From NCBI RefSeq assembly GCF_043641665.1, contig NC_092200.1, positions 19,489,423 through 19,553,422 on the forward strand: a stretch of 64,000 nt of DNA. Direction: 5' to 3'. A program made the translations under genes and the position numbers. Positions 24,401 to 36,634 of the stretch are shown piece after piece. Every line of letters begins with the position of its first letter. The stretch's first letter is position 1. The stretch comes from Enoplosus armatus (lineage: Eukaryota; Chordata; Actinopteri; Centrarchiformes; Enoplosidae). Below the pieces are notes generated by a model. It was not told where the DNA came from. It did no database searches and saw nothing but the letters and a program-made list of their open reading frames with translations.

Positions 24401-25500
24401 CCTTTTCTACCCTGAAGAGTTCATTTATGGTCACAGGCATTTGCTGTAGTGCCCTTTGACCCTAGTAAAAGGACTATAGCTTTCTTTAAGTTTTCCTCAG
24501 CTATGTGTTATCAGCCGTAATTACCTTTTATTGTGGCTTTGTTTCCTACAAGGTAATGATTGTCAAAGAGAGTGACATATGTCACATTCCTTGCTGTACA
24601 TGCTGTATAAAAGCAGACCACTCTGAGATGCAGTATGGTCAGCCGGGCAAGAGCAACTGAATTGCTGTCGGGGGCCGTTCTTCTGCAGGCGTGAATAAAA
24701 CCACAAGAACTACTCCCTTGTTGCCGGTCTTCTGTTTTCCTGAAATTCCCACGACAGTTCTGTGGCCACAATAGAAGCTTCGTGAATATAAAAAAAAAAT
24801 TTGTCTGAAAGCAAGGAGTTTTCTGTTATCGTCACTTCAGTCAGAGAATCTTTGTGTTTCTGAGTGTACCCTTTCGAGAACACCCAGTGAGGAATCCGTT
24901 GCCGTGGATCAAAAGGTGGTCACATGGGGAAAAATACTGTACAAGTAGAGAGCAACTGCAATAATACTAGCCCAGAGAAGTTAAAAGTGGAGAGAAAACA
25001 ATCTCATATTGTGCCATGCCCAGTTGTTCAAATGACAAAAACAACCATTTATGTCCTTTGGCTGCATTCCAAACTGGTCTATTGAAGCTTTATTGTGTGG
25101 GAAAATTGGTACCTCGGCACAAAACTGTGGCCCCAGAACGAAGCGCTTTGATTCTGAGAGCTTTATCTCGGTAAAAGCATGAAGCACATGCCAGGCTTTT
25201 GTGTAGGCAAAGTGATATTCAGCTACCAAAGGCCGCTCCTGAGATAGCAATATTCAAGGTTTCACTGATTAGTCGAAGTTGGAACACTGGGAGACGCTAG
25301 GACAGGTGAAGGTCAACAGTCAGAGTGGTCAGGTGAATATCAGATACCAGAGCGATGAGTGGGAGCAACGTCTCATGCTTCCAATCCATCCAAAAGACTG
25401 AGCGTGAGAGACAGCCACAAGAAATAGACATCACAAGGAAGGAGTGTGGAAGGCTGGTATTCACGGGAACACAGTCTTGATATTGCCATTTCTCAGTAGG
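21456..25500. other. Non-coding stretch, no gene seen
   Basis: Poly-C runs lie at 22541-22554 (14), 22761-22777 (17) and 23405-23418 (14). A four-run G block lies at 21792-21815. A TGTATAAAAG TATA-like word at about 24602 has no supported gene downstream on either strand. None of the ORFs has a recognisable domain. Confidence 0.4.
21792..21815 (+). repeat. G-quadruplex-type motif
   Basis: GGGGGTGGGGTGGGGTGGCG and then GGG: four runs of four or more G with loops of 1-4 bases. This satisfies the standard intramolecular G-quadruplex pattern. Confidence 0.8.
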
Positions 25501-25504
25501 TGGT

Positions 25505-25720
25505 CTTGCATACCCAGACCTGCCTCCACACTTTAGAGAAAGGTCTGGCTCAAACCATCGTCGTTCTGGGATAGAAGATTAAAAACGCTCTTTTCTTTAA
25601 GCCAATCACAATCGTCTTGGGTGGCGCTGAGCCCAGGGTGCTTGCAACTTGTTTTGGTGGAACATTTGCACTTGGGGAGGCGAGCCCTGGCATTAAAATG
25701 GTTAAATCCCTGCTAAAGCC
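25505..25720. mobile_element. Fish interspersed repeat fragment (probable MITE)
   Basis: The ordered words CCAGACCTGCCTCCACA, AGAAAGGTCTGGCT, TTCTGGGATAGAAGAT, CCAATCACAATCGTCTTGGG and AACTTGTTTTGGTGGAACAT match a common fish interspersed repeat that I recall as a non-autonomous element. The first two form a short inverted pair. Boundaries and superfamily are not certain. Confidence 0.55.
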
Positions 25721-28235
25721 ACATGAAATAGTAACTGTGTGAACTTTTAATGTTAAATAATAAGACAAACATAACTCGATCAACGGTGTCCTCGAGGTGA
25801 AGCCTACCTATAGCTCATCTCTGGGGGGGCTCGCTAGACCCGTTAAAAACGTCAGACTTTGAAAATAGTAACGCGCAGTTAGCAGAAGGGGAGGAGAATA
25901 GGTGAGAGTTTGTGGGTCCACTGTAGTAAAAAAAAACAGTGAACAATGACGCAGAGTCTCTTCAGTTTTGTCTCTAGGAACTCGTCAAGATACTTGCGTG
26001 TGTTTGTAGCCTACATTTCAAATGAAAGATGCTGGTACTCTGTGGTGTTCATTTGAAAAGTTCCAAATGATCGCACATTGTACAAAAAGAAAACGGCAGG
26101 TTAACCTGGTTTTAAGTTCATTTTTGTGGGCGGCTCTCAGGTGTGCTTGCGGTAGTGGGAGCCTGCGAAAGCTGAAGGAGGGATTGTGGAGGTACATCTT
26201 GTACAGATGCCATAGACACGGGGTAATGTCTCTGTCCTGTCCAGACGTTCCCTGTCGTCCCTGCTTTGGGTCCAACGCGTCACGGTGAACAGTTGCATTC
26301 CGAGCCAAGTTGATATGATGTGCGTTCAGCCGCTTTGTCATTGAAAGTGCCACACGGCGCCAAACAAGCTGCTGTTACCACCTTCTCTGATCGCACACTC
26401 TTCCTATCAGTTTTCATTCAGAGCACCTCTCGCCACTTTCTGGGCGCTTCCTGCCGTGTTTCTTTTTACTGCACTTGCCATGGTTGGCCACTGATTCATG
26501 AAAGCCCCCCCCCCCCCCCTTGACCCCAAAACTTGCCACGCAGCCGACTGCTGATGCCTTTGGTCGCTGAACTGGAAATCTGTCATTTCGTTTCAGAGAG
26601 CCTCCTCAGTTTTAGGTACGGAATTGTGGTGTTCACTGTCACGACTCATTTGTGTGGACCTTCCACACTAACTAACTCTTTTAGTTGTGGGATGACGTTA
26701 CCAGCCCTCCGTTTGATTCAGTAAAACTTTCTGTATCGTCGGTGTCTCTCTTTTGTTTATGCTTGGGGCGTATGCCCATATGGGTTTTCTAATTATTGAT
26801 CGCTACAATGATTTATGGTTAGGTGGCCGGCCAGACTCTTCTTCTGTTGATTATTTCATACTGAGTTTTGCTGCATTTTCTCGTGTGTTTTGGGGGTTTC
26901 ATATGTTTATTGTCCCCACTGTTTGAGGTTAGTGAAGGCTGCAGGGCTGAAAGAACGTGTTGGTCTGGAAAAGAATCTGAAAGCATCAATTAAAAATACA
27001 TCAAGCTGGTGAAAGTGCTCATTGTTGCCTTGTTTCAGCTTGCCTGCAGTCCCTCAGAGGAAATATGTGACACTGTAAGGCTTCCCATGCTTCTCTTGCT
27101 AAAAGGCGAGGTCGGAGAATTGCTAAACTACGAGAAACTACAACAGAAATTTGTAGCTGTTCGTGCTATGGTCGTGTAATATTGCACAGTGTGAGGTGAC
27201 GGCACACTGCTAGAATTGCAACTCCTCCCTTCCTTGAAACAAGATGCATCGAGACAACACTGTGTGACAACACCGAGCTTTCAACACTTTTCAACTGATT
27301 TCATTTAATCAAATCACTATTTCCAAGCTCAAAACGTGAACTTTCACACTCAACACTACTGTTTCTCTTTGCCAACCATGCAAATGGGTCAATCTGGAAA
27401 TTGCACTGGAGTGCCAGTCAAGAGCTAAAACAAACTTCTCAAATTCAGTTGAGCTTGCTTCAGCATAGATGGAAGAAGGACCGGTGCAACGAGTGACAAA
27501 TGTCCATGCTAAGCAAGTCTTACGGAAACTTCTGATTTCCAGAGATGATTCAGAAAATGTTAAAACAACACTTTAAACATAAAAAAAAATGGATGGGGTA
27601 AAAACTGTCGAGTGAAAGCTGAAATATTTCGCCCTTTAAAAGTCTAAAGAGTTGCAAGTCGGTTACTGGGTTGAAACATTTATGATCTCTTGGGGTAAAA
27701 GAAGACATTTACACACATTCACAGCCAGTGTTTCATTTTATTTTGGAGACAGAAAATTGCCTAAGACATGGGTTTTTTTTTGTTGCTTCCTGCAGTTTTA
27801 GGGAAGTAGTATTTTGACCTTTGCACACTTATTAGAGATCACTCTCAGGGCAAAAGGCTGAATTCATTCAATTAACTAATTTAACGAGAGCCTTTCGCAG
27901 CACCACAGTGTGTTAAGAACCCTGCCAAAGAGGTCCATGAGACGCCCACGTCTGTCAGTCTCGCGCCTGACTTCGGGGCAGTCAACACAAAACTCAACTC
28001 AAAATAATATGCATAAAATATGAGCCAAAGCAAAAAGAAAGAAGCCGCTCGGTCCCTCGCTTTCCTGTTGTTCGGCGCAGCATCGTGTACGTAGTGAAAC
28101 AGAGGGTATTGAAAGTGCCTGAGATAAAGGCTGACGCTCTGTCGGGAGGCTTAAATATCAGGAGTTGACTTTGGAGATTATCTGACGGAGTCATTTGCAT
28201 ACAGACACTTCTGACAGAATCGATGAAGCACGCGG

Positions 28236-28273
28236 CTCTCACTCTCCGCCGCGCCTCTCACTCTCCGCCGCGC
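28236..28273. repeat. 19-bp tandem duplication
   Basis: CTCTCACTCTCCGCCGCGC occurs twice head-to-tail without mismatch. Confidence 0.95.
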
Positions 28274-29449
28274 CTCTTATCAGACGACGGTGAAATTTTC
28301 ATGAAGGGGGAAGAAGACGCTCGCCTTTCCACGTGAGAGGGATGTACGTGCAATCATTGCAGGCACTTCCTCGGCATCAGAAGCAGCATGCACGATCAAA
28401 ACTCGCTCACCACTCTGCCGACGGTCCTTTGATGAATAAAACAGCATGCTGACACTTATCAGGGAACGGAACGTCTTTTTAATGTAACCTTTCGACATTG
28501 ACCGCCTATTTCTTCCTGATTTCAAATTGTTAACAGCACCCAGGGCGGCTGTTTAAAATCACCCCTAATCCGGGCGGCGTTACCCCCCTCAGAAACCGAG
28601 GACAGCTGCTTTAATGCGAGTTATTATTGCCATCGTAATAAGAAAAAGATTGGGTTGTTTGCTCTGTTGACTGTGAGCACACTGTATTTGTATCACCATG
28701 GTCATCTCTTCCCTATTTCCATTGCGTTTCAGCAACATTTCAGTAACTATATCACTGTGACAAAACACTATCAGCAAATAAATAGTCGTAACATTGTTGT
28801 ACTCGAAGCAGGGTGCAGTCAAGGGGCATGTGTAGGTCATGTGTTTGCACATGCACCGATACTTGTGGACGCCCTGAATGTAAGTACGTCACCTGTGAAG
28901 GAACCTTATGGGTTTATTTACGAGTTTCTGGCCACCCTAGCGCCGGAGCAGATTTATGAATGGGTCCCCAGTTTGTTTGTATTGCGGGTGGAGATGCGCA
29001 CAAACCACACAGGCGATGCAATGAGCATTCCTGCCGGTGGTCGCGCTTGTCCCACCGATCCACAGGCGTTGGTGGTGAGAAGAAGCGAAGGCAGAGAAGG
29101 AGACTGATGGCAAGTGAACGTGGAACGGAAACAACAGACCACGCATGCTGCAACCGTTTTATTGAAATATATATATTTTTTTTTTTCCCTCTTTTGTTCA
29201 TGCCAGCAACATATCTTAATTTTATTGCACAAGAACTGCTTCAAACATCCGGAACGGTTAAATTCAGCCAATACGTCTTCAGTTTCAAGAGTTAGCCAGT
29301 TAGCCTAAGGCCACAGGAATAAATATTCACATACATCATTTTGAGGCAACTTTCGGAGTGTTTGTTTTGCACCTGGCATTTCTAAAACAGAATCAACCCT
29401 GGCAGTGTAGATGTGACATTATGGCGATGGCCAGTCCGGTCCTGTTCAG

Positions 29450-29479
<30 letters not shown>
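29450..29479. repeat. (AC)n microsatellite
   Basis: About 15 uninterrupted AC units. Confidence 0.97.
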
Positions 29480-29481
<2 letters not shown>

Positions 29482-30159
29482 GAGTTTTTAAGTGTGTAAT
29501 ACTAAATGCAAACGGAAACTGTGTTTGTCTACAAGAAAATACTCTACAGGGCACCCTTGGGCAACGTTTGTGCGACTGGTATTGATTGGAAAGATTGGAA
29601 ACTAGGGGGCGGGAACAGAAGATCATTGGGAAGTATATCCACGTAGGGAGACTGGATCTGGATTCTATCCAAACATCCCTTAAAGAAAAAGTATCAAGGC
29701 AATACAAAAAAGAAATCAGCCACGCAACCCTGTACTCGTTACCCAAAAACGGACGTGGTTTCTTGATTCCATCCTTACATTGACTGCAATCCGTAATTAA
29801 GGTTGGGATGACTTGCAAGAGCCCAATTTAAAATAAAATTCATTCATGCATTTGTCTATGAGCTTTGATTAGTCTACCAATTTTCAAAATTTTTGTTGCA
29901 GCTTGGTAAATGCTCATGTCTCTCTACCTCCGTGCTCACGGCTTGTGAGCCAGGCTTTGCGTTATAAAGATTGGGTTTCCAAGCCTGGCGACATAATTAT
30001 GACATCATCAGGGTTATTTTATCAGCCTTGATAAAGCTCCTCCTCCAAATCTACCAGTAGGAATGACCCCCATCCCGACTCAAGGTTTAAAGCTACATCT
30101 CGCTGATGTCTGACGCTATATGCGTCCTTGCCCAAAAGAATAAACAAGGAGTAATTCTA

Positions 30160-30586
30160 GTGGTTCTCTACAATCTCAAATTCACCTATGGTTATTGTCC
30201 TCGCCTACGCTCCAATTTGTTTTGCACGGCTACGCTCCTTTCTCAGACCACAAAAATGATAGTCATCAAAACACGTGGTTGTTGGAAACTTAAAATCGTA
30301 ATCTATTAAAAGATGAAACCTTTCATCAATCAGTTGACGCAACTGCTGGTGACAGTTGATCGCAATGAACCGATTCGTGTACGAAAATGGGAATTCTTCA
30401 AATTTAAAAAGCAGAGAATCGGCCATTAAACAAAGCGAAGGAATGAAAAAAAAAAAGACCTGACGATACCAAAGAAATTGAAACTATGAAAGAACTTGAT
30501 GAACTTAATAATCAAAAGAACTCTTTACAGCAGAGGAAGAATCTAATTTGACAAATCTGAATGAAGAAATAGACCAATTATATATA
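30160..30586 (+). pseudogene. L1/Tx1-type LINE ORF2, segment upstream of the RT
   Basis: Plus-strand frames read TRGCWKLK, WEFFKFKSRESAIKQSEG and ELDELNNQKNSL, ending NLNEEIDQLYI. This order (after the endonuclease, 'WKLN..LL', 'WE.FK..IR...I.YS', then a coiled-coil-like linker ending near 'LY') is the endonuclease-RT linker of L1/Tx1 ORF2 proteins. Several stops and frame changes are present. The match ends exactly where a TTAA-CCCTCTATGG piggyBac-like end begins, and the same protein resumes after 31270. This is the 5' half of a LINE split by a DNA transposon. Confidence 0.72.
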
Positions 30587-31274
30587 TTAACCCTCTATGG
30601 TATGATGTTGTTTTTCAGTTCCTCTTCAACATTCACCAAAAAAGGCCAAGAGACTGGAGTAGAAAAATTGCAGGAGCATCCTTCCAGTCCCACAATGGAA
30701 AGGCAGTCTCCCAAAAGCCACACAAATTAAGTCTCCAATTGAATATTTTAGGAACGGCCTGCTAACTAAAACCTGCATTGAGAACATGGTGGACCAGACC
30801 TCTATGCTGTCCAATGTGATCCAGGAAAGCCGCCTAATGTTACCTGCTATGAAATGGAGCAGTTTATTGGCATCTGTTTCTATATGTCCATTTATGGGCT
30901 GCCAGGATCCCGTATGTATTGGAGCTGAACCACAAGGGTTGACTGTGTGGCCGATACCATGACGATGCATCGTTGGGTTAGGGTTTTTAACATTTTAACC
31001 TTTTAAGTGGCATGCATTTTAAGGCTATTGAGTATTTTCCATGTGTTTTTAAATAAATTTTGTTCAAATTTGAAACAATAACTCTTTTTTTTCCATTACT
31101 TACAATTATGGTACAGTGTTGCCTCAAGGCAACACACCCCAAAAAGTACCCCCAAAAAATTATTTCTTGAAAATTTCTTAAGAGATTATGTTTATTTGGT
31201 TTATTCTATGACAAAAAAAAACACTCCAAACATTTTTTTCCCAACTTACATAATAATGCGTACCATAGCGACCA
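30587..31274 (+). mobile_element. Truncated piggyBac-like transposon inside the LINE
   Basis: The left end is TTAA followed by CCCTCTATGGTATG. Near 31259-31268 the sequence GCGTACCATAG matches the inverse complement of that end, although the right TTAA is decayed. Between them lies a broken piggyBac transposase piece and an inner perfect hairpin GTGTTGCCTCAAGGCAACAC at 31117-31136. The element is far shorter than a full piggyBac, so it is internally deleted. It interrupts ORF2 of the L1/Tx1 LINE between QLYI and TKGAIIRS. Confidence 0.72.
30640..30990 (+). pseudogene. piggyBac transposase fragment
   Basis: An SPIEYFRNGLLTKTCIENMV block is followed, in a shifted frame, by GKPPNVTCYEMEQFIGICFY and MSIYGLPGSRMYW, then a TGA stop, then TTRVDCVADTM. 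This matches the conserved N-terminal part of piggyBac/PGBD transposases, where 'EL.QFIG..L.MS..GLP..R.YW' precedes the first catalytic Asp region. One frameshift near 30820 and one stop near 30925 make it dead. The catalytic DDD core downstream is absent, consistent with an internal deletion. Confidence 0.82.
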
Positions 31275-32440
31275 AAGGAGCCATAATACGCTCTACAGCA
31301 AATGGTTGGAGGAAGGTGAGAAGAACACAAGCTGCAATTTTGCATTGGTAAAAAATAAATAAATAAGAGAAATAATCATGTCATCTTTAAAAATAGATCA
31401 CTCTGTATGTTCCAATCCTTCTGGTGCAGCGGTATATAGCTACTGTGCGAGAATTTACACCACAAACGTCAAACGGATTTAAAATTGGACCACGACGAAC
31501 CCCTCAAATCTCAAAATCGGAAATACTTGAAGCTATTTACAAAATGAAAAAAGGATCATCTCCGAGAATGGATGGTCTTCCCATTGAATTTGATGAACTG
31601 AAGAAATGTTGTCGATAATGAAGAAATGAGTACTGTGAAGCAGGGTATGGTGACACTGCTTCCCAAAACCAGACAAAGGTCACCTTTTGATAGGTAACTG
31701 GAGACCAATAACATTACTAAATGTAGACCGTAAAAGTACTCTCACTAATCTTTGCCAGACGCTTAAGAAAAGGCTTCAGTGAGATCACAAATTAACCAAA
31801 CAAAACGGCTTTATGGCTCTTCGACATATAAGCTGAAGAGAGGTACTCCCGTCCCCGGTCCTTTACATAGAAATCAGTCAGTTATAAGCAACCGAGAAAG
31901 TCAGGAAGGGACTCTTTTTTTTTTTTTTAAAGTTACATTACAATCCGTTCACACATAGGCAATGAAAAGCGACTAATATATGTAAATTGTTAGCTGGCCC
32001 GAGAGGTGAAGGTTGGCATGGAGATACTGGACTGCATGGATGTGAACTGTACCTTCAAATTCAAATGGATAAAAGAATACTTGGACGCTCCAGAACCCAT
32101 TTGGCACTTCATACCGCAGAATACTTTTGGCCTACCATTTATATTGCCATGTAATTATGATGAAACAAAAATTACCACAAAAGTTAAGTCTAAAATTTCA
32201 TCAGCAGGCTCTTGTAGCAGCGAAATTATGCTTTAACCGCAGTTTCTCTCCCCGGAGAGAACACATTAGTACATAAGCAGAAAGAATAAATCACTGTTTG
32301 CATCGTTGGATTGACAGGAATATAATTCTCCTCACAGACTTACCATAATATGATGAATCTCAACTTCCCACAATGGAATTTCTCAGATCTGTAATAAACG
32401 GTAACAAATGTTAATCCCCGGGACCGGAAGAAAACATTAA
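31275..32440 (+). pseudogene. L1/Tx1-type LINE ORF2, RT start and C-terminus
   Basis: The frame resumes with TKGAIIRSTAKWLEEGEKNT, the block that follows the linker in L1/Tx1 ORF2. EILEAIYKMKKGSSPRMDGL at about 31531-31570 is RT block 1, and MVTLLPKTRQRSP plus LETNNITKC (for 'NWRPITLLNVD') follow. The YADD palm is missing. The text jumps near 31870-32000 to the C-terminal region CTFKFKWIKEYLDAPEPIWH, then ISRKNKSLFASLD. It thus carries an internal deletion besides the piggyBac insertion and many frameshifts. It was once a retrotransposon ORF2 (endonuclease plus RT). Confidence 0.78.
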
Positions 32441-32563
32441 AAGTCACAAATGTTCAAATGAACATATAAGAAATTATGTCTACAGCAAAGGGGAAAATGC
32501 TCTGGGGGAAGGGCTGAACTCACATTTTTTAAATTTTCATTGGCTTCTCCCATATAAATATTA

Positions 32564-32634
32564 TAAAGAGTACGGTCTAGACCTAGAGAACTTCTGTTGC
32601 AATTTGGTGCTCTACAAATAAAGTTGAATTGAAC
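32564..32634 (+). mobile_element. L2 LINE 3' tail
   Basis: AAAGAGTACGGTCTAGACCT, then CTTCTGTTGCAATTTGGTGC and AATAAAGTTGAATTGAAC, the plus-strand form of the L2 3' end. A short internal segment (GCTCTATTTGTAAAGTG in other copies) is missing. Confidence 0.75.
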
Positions 32635-33855
32635 ACATTTGTTGCCCTAACAACCTGAAAGAAGAAAGAAAAATTGTAAAATTACAAAAAAAAATTGTAA
32701 TGCACCCCCCTACTATACAATGAAAACGTATTCCTTTTACAGGGAAAATTCATTCAACATTTTGAATCAAGAAGAAAAAGAGATGTACCTATTTCTTTTG
32801 TCATTTCAAGCTAACCTGGTTTTCCAAATGCCGTCCTTGGATTTGGTTTCGGTGTGCTTTTGAACCCAGAAGCCGAAATCCGGGCTGGCAGGCTGACTGG
32901 CAGGCGAATGTCACTGGAGGGGGAGATGGGCCCGAGGCACAGGCAGACACGGAATTAGTCACGTTGTCAGGAAACCCACTGGGAATACTGGTCACAAACT
33001 TGTGGCAAGCGCCACGTTAGCAACAAGCTGAGCCAAGACTGGGGAGTTGAGCGTTGGGGAAATACACTGCAGGGGCTTGATGAGTGGATGGGCTGCAGGT
33101 GTGCAGGAGAATCAGCAGCAGGTGAGTGCAACCCCCCCCCCCCCCACACACACACACAGGGCCTTTCTTAAACTACCCCCTACACCCTCTCCCTACCCAC
33201 TTCCACTTAAGCGCCATCCCAAACCAACTACCTTGTGCAACGCACCATGTTGTGATGGGTCCTTCATTCAGCTGCGAGTGTCAGTTCCCTCCGTGACCGA
33301 GTGGGAGCGGGGAGGGTCCAGTTTGAGAAGGGCCCACACACACATACAGAGAGAGAGAGAGAGGACAAGGGACTCGGTGTGAAGGAATGAGGGAGAGGCA
33401 CAGCCGCGACCATGGCAATCCGTCATTAGGAACAAACAAATGAAGTTAACTAGATCACTTAGGTTCGGGAGCAGGGCCATGCCTCTAATAACCTGTCAAG
33501 CCCACTTATACCAGGCAAACCACCTGGCGCTGTTTGTCTCAGACCAGCCTAACAGACGACGTCCTTCTTCCACCTCCACCCGTCCCCTTTACAACCATTC
33601 TTCTGTCTCTGACATCCAGGACCTCCAGAATCTGTTGCATTCCGCCATATATATGTTCGCGGTCCAGATTTGAATAGGTTCACCTTTGCTCATTAAGGTA
33701 GGATCGTCGCGTCAGACTTTAGTGTTTCCCCCGCAAACGTTTCCCGCGCCTGCGCGTTCTGTTAGGACACTATTAAAATTGAAATCCCACTCGTGTATAC
33801 ATTCCTCGGTGTCTTCATGTTTACCTCCCTGATCCCAGTGAAATGTTCATCCTAA

Positions 33856-33882
33856 GGAGAGAGAGAGAGAGAGAGAGAGAGG
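33856..33882. repeat. (GA)n microsatellite
   Basis: About 13 GA units. Confidence 0.95.
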
Positions 33883-34095
33883 AAAATGAACCGCCGATAC
33901 GTCGGGAGAAAGGTGAGCGACACCCTCCAGGACCTTAAATCCATCAGCCGAACCCTCAGGACACATCACATTTTTACCTTGGAAATGTCTGCATACGATG
34001 TGAAGTTAGTCGCTGCACATTTTGACACAGATATAAATATATAAGCTGACATCAGTGGCAAAGTTTATACCAAAGCTACCAGTTATATAAGTATG

Positions 34096-34138
34096 CTCTC
34101 TCTCTCTCTATATATATATATATAATATATATATATAT
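34096..34138. repeat. (CT)n-(TA)n compound microsatellite
   Basis: CT units run directly into a TA array with one phase slip (TATAATAT). Confidence 0.95.
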
Positions 34139-34789
34139 CCATTTCCTGATACAGGAGGTGGAAAGCCTTTTTTGTCAGCCGTGTCCTGCTTGTGTTTTCA
34201 TCTTTCTTTTCCATCTCACAGCGTTTTATGTCTGTCTGTTAATTATTCGGAACTGACTCATTTCTTCATTCTGTTCCCTCGCACTTTTCTCTATCCTTGT
34301 GAGACATTCCCCTGGCCGTCATTAAAGAAGATAACATGTTCGTCAGTGCGCCGCCTGGATAAATAAAGCCAGACTGAGAATTCAAAAAATCAACACTTTT
34401 GATCACTACACTCACATTAGGTGTCAGAGATGAACGAGCGCGACGTTCGTGCCGATATTGTACCTCAAAATACTAATTAGCCAGTCGGAGCTTTTCTTTA
34501 TGGGTGTTCTGTTGCTGTGATTTCATGCAATGTTTGGACATTTTCTCCTGTATTTAGACGTTTTGAAACAGCTTGCATGAAGTAATCCTGGTAGGGGTAT
34601 ACCTATGTTCTCTAGAAATGAGAAACTAATGAGAGAGGGACAGTGTTACACGCAAATTGGACTATCATTCGGTTGTAAAATCATGATAATTCATTCTAAT
34701 TTCCCAGTGTCTTCAAGTTCTTTGTTTTGTGTGACCAGCTGAATGTCTGCCGTTTTTGCTTGTGAGATCTCCCAAATGATTAAATTGAT

Positions 34790-35158
34790 TCTCTGTCGAT
34801 CAGATGGTAGCATGGTTGGAAAGGTTTGGAAGGTCATGTTTACCAGGTTCACGATCTTCACTTAGTATGTTAGCGTGCCGATGTTTGCTAATTAGTGCTA
34901 AACACATGGTGCCGCTGGGGCTGCCATTAGTTTGAAGGTGTTTAGTCATAAATCCAAAGTGATGGACTGGGACTGGAATTTTGGAACTTGAGTCAGGGCA
35001 TGTCTTTTGGTTCATCCTGTGGGGAACATGAATGTCAGCGTCATATTTCATGGCAGCTCATCCAATATATGTCGATATATTTGACCACAAACCAAAACTG
35101 TCAGCCTGCTGGTGGTGCTGGATGAAAACTTGGGGGATCACCAAAGTCGTTCATCCAT
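34790..35158 (+). mobile_element. Fish interspersed repeat, left part
   Basis: The words CATGTTTACCAGGTTCACGA, TTAGCGTGCCGATGTTTGCT and GGTTCATCCTGTGGGGAAC, then ATATTTCATGGCAGCTCATC and GGGGGATCACCAAAGTC, follow the order of a very common fish repeat in which 'gggatcaccaaagt...' is normally followed by 'catcctctggggaccatgaatgtc'. Here that continuation appears only after a SINE-like insert. Superfamily unknown to me. A reverse copy is at 42905-43255. Confidence 0.6.
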
Positions 35159-35387
35159 CCATCCATAGAGGGCGGCATGGTAGTGGTTGAAACCGTGGCA
35201 GTGGTTAACACCGTCGCACAGGATGGGGGGTCTGATCCCTGGCTAATTGAGCAGGACACTGAACCCTAGGTTGCCCCCCCGATGTAGACCAGCGCCTTGC
35301 ATGGCAGCTTGGTCGCCATCGGTTTGGGAATGTGAACCATGAAGATTGAAAGGCACTTTATAAGTCAGACCATTAACCATCCTCGGG
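35159..35387 (+). mobile_element. tRNA-like SINE or LINE-tail repeat nested in the older repeat
   Basis: It begins GAGGGCGGCATGGTAGTGGT with TTAACACCGTCGCACAG (box-A-like) and a weak box B (GGTCTGATCCC). It continues GGACACTGAACCCTAGG, CGCCTTGCATGGCAGCTTGG and GAAAGGCACTTTATAAGTCA, ending ACCATTAACCAT. The second half is the inverse complement of words in the 48734-48915 repeat. It interrupts the flanking repeat, whose two halves line up across it. Confidence 0.62.
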
Positions 35388-35525
35388 GACCCTTGGTTAC
35401 CATGAATGTCTCCACCAAATTTCAAGGCAATCCATCCAATATATGAGCTATTTCACTCCCGACCAAAGTGGTCCAGTGACCGACCGACAAACCACGCTAG
35501 AGCGCTGCTGCGTAGCTAAGTATCT
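35388..35525 (+). mobile_element. Fish interspersed repeat, right part
   Basis: Continuation of the repeat at 34790-35158: TCGGGGACCC, TTACCATGAATGTCTCCACC, AAATTTCAAGGCAATCCATC, then GACCAAAGTGGTCCAGTGAC and GACCGACAAACCACGC. Confidence 0.62.
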
Positions 35526-36595
35526 TCTTTAAAACCACAATTGTGTAAGACCAAGGCTGTAGCTTCAAGTGCACTGAGCTCACATCCTTAGAATTACACA
35601 TGGTGATTGTTTTATAGGCCGATTCCAGTGCCTGTAGACTTACCTCCAGGGCAATAAAAGGGATTAATTATCTCAACTCCAGAAGGCAGTGTGGAGAAGT
35701 CTGAGCAAACATCTAGTCAGTAGCCGGAAATAAAGTTAAAGGAAATATAACTGAACAATTACCCGGATAAACAACATGTGACGAATGGCATATAGCCTAG
35801 TTCAGTTAATGTTCACTTTTTTTCTGGTGTCTTGTCAAAGGGAAAGGAAAATCAACATTAAAAATAATAAGAAGTCATTCAGGTGGCTCGTGCGGAGCAG
35901 AATCCAGAAACATTAATAGCCATCTAAAGAGAGCATTGTAGTGCTTCTGGTTAATCATGGAGCGCCGCGGGCAAATCTGGCGAGGTAAGCACGCATTGGT
36001 AATCTATTATAAGCGCTACGAATGACTTGTTGCGTACGATATAAAGGACCTGATTCTGATGAATGAGGAAAAAAAAAAAATGTATCCCCATGCTGGCCAA
36101 CCCTTTTGGTTTTCCTGCCCCTTTCTACAAATACCGTGTTATGAGTGATTTCAGCCTCAGCCTCTACGTTTTGGGCCTTCAGACAGGACGGTGGCATGGC
36201 GGCGCGTGCGTGCTTTCATGTGTCACGACTCGAGGAAGAAGAAAAGGGTTTAATTAGCGTGGAATTAGCGTTACCAGGTACCTCTGTCTAACACAAAATG
36301 ATATTTTATTTTAAATTTACAAATGACAGATGTGGACAGATTTGTGCAGGGATTACGATCAATAAATGTTCTTTGCATATCATTACCACTAGCCGGCTGT
36401 CTGAGGGTAATATTATTCGGTGTGAAGGGGGGGCTTTCACATATCGCGATCGGCGCTCATTCGGAACCAGTATCTCCACCTGAGAGCCCCCCCCACCCCC
36501 CCATGCAGAAACAAACCGGGACGCGTGCCGCAGTCCTCATGACAAACTTTGGCTCTTGGGATGCCAGGGCCTGCTTTTCTTCTGCTCTCTTCGGG

Positions 36596-36634
<39 letters not shown>

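Larger units (their letters stand above)
25721..30150. other. Non-coding stretch, no gene seen
   Basis: A 150-codon plus ORF (28655-29107) has no recognisable domain. 26505-26519 is a poly-C run. 28236-28273 is a 19-bp tandem pair. 29450-29479 is an (AC)n array. Around 29980-30040 the words GACATAATTATGACATCATC and AGGGTTATTTTATCAGCC resemble another fish interspersed repeat, weakly. The rest is unrecognised. Confidence 0.4.
32635..34785. other. Non-coding stretch with microsatellites, no gene seen
   Basis: 33132-33145 is a 14-C run followed directly by an AC run. (GA)n arrays lie at 33346-33362 and 33856-33882. A (CT)n-(TA)n compound array lies at 34096-34138. ORFs here have no domain. The rest is unrecognised. 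Confidence 0.45.

Noticed and set aside
24602..24611. TATA-like TGTATAAAAG
   Set aside because: No supported gene or transcript start downstream; such words are common by chance.
28655..29107. 150-codon plus ORF
   Set aside because: No domain or family recognised; plausible by chance.
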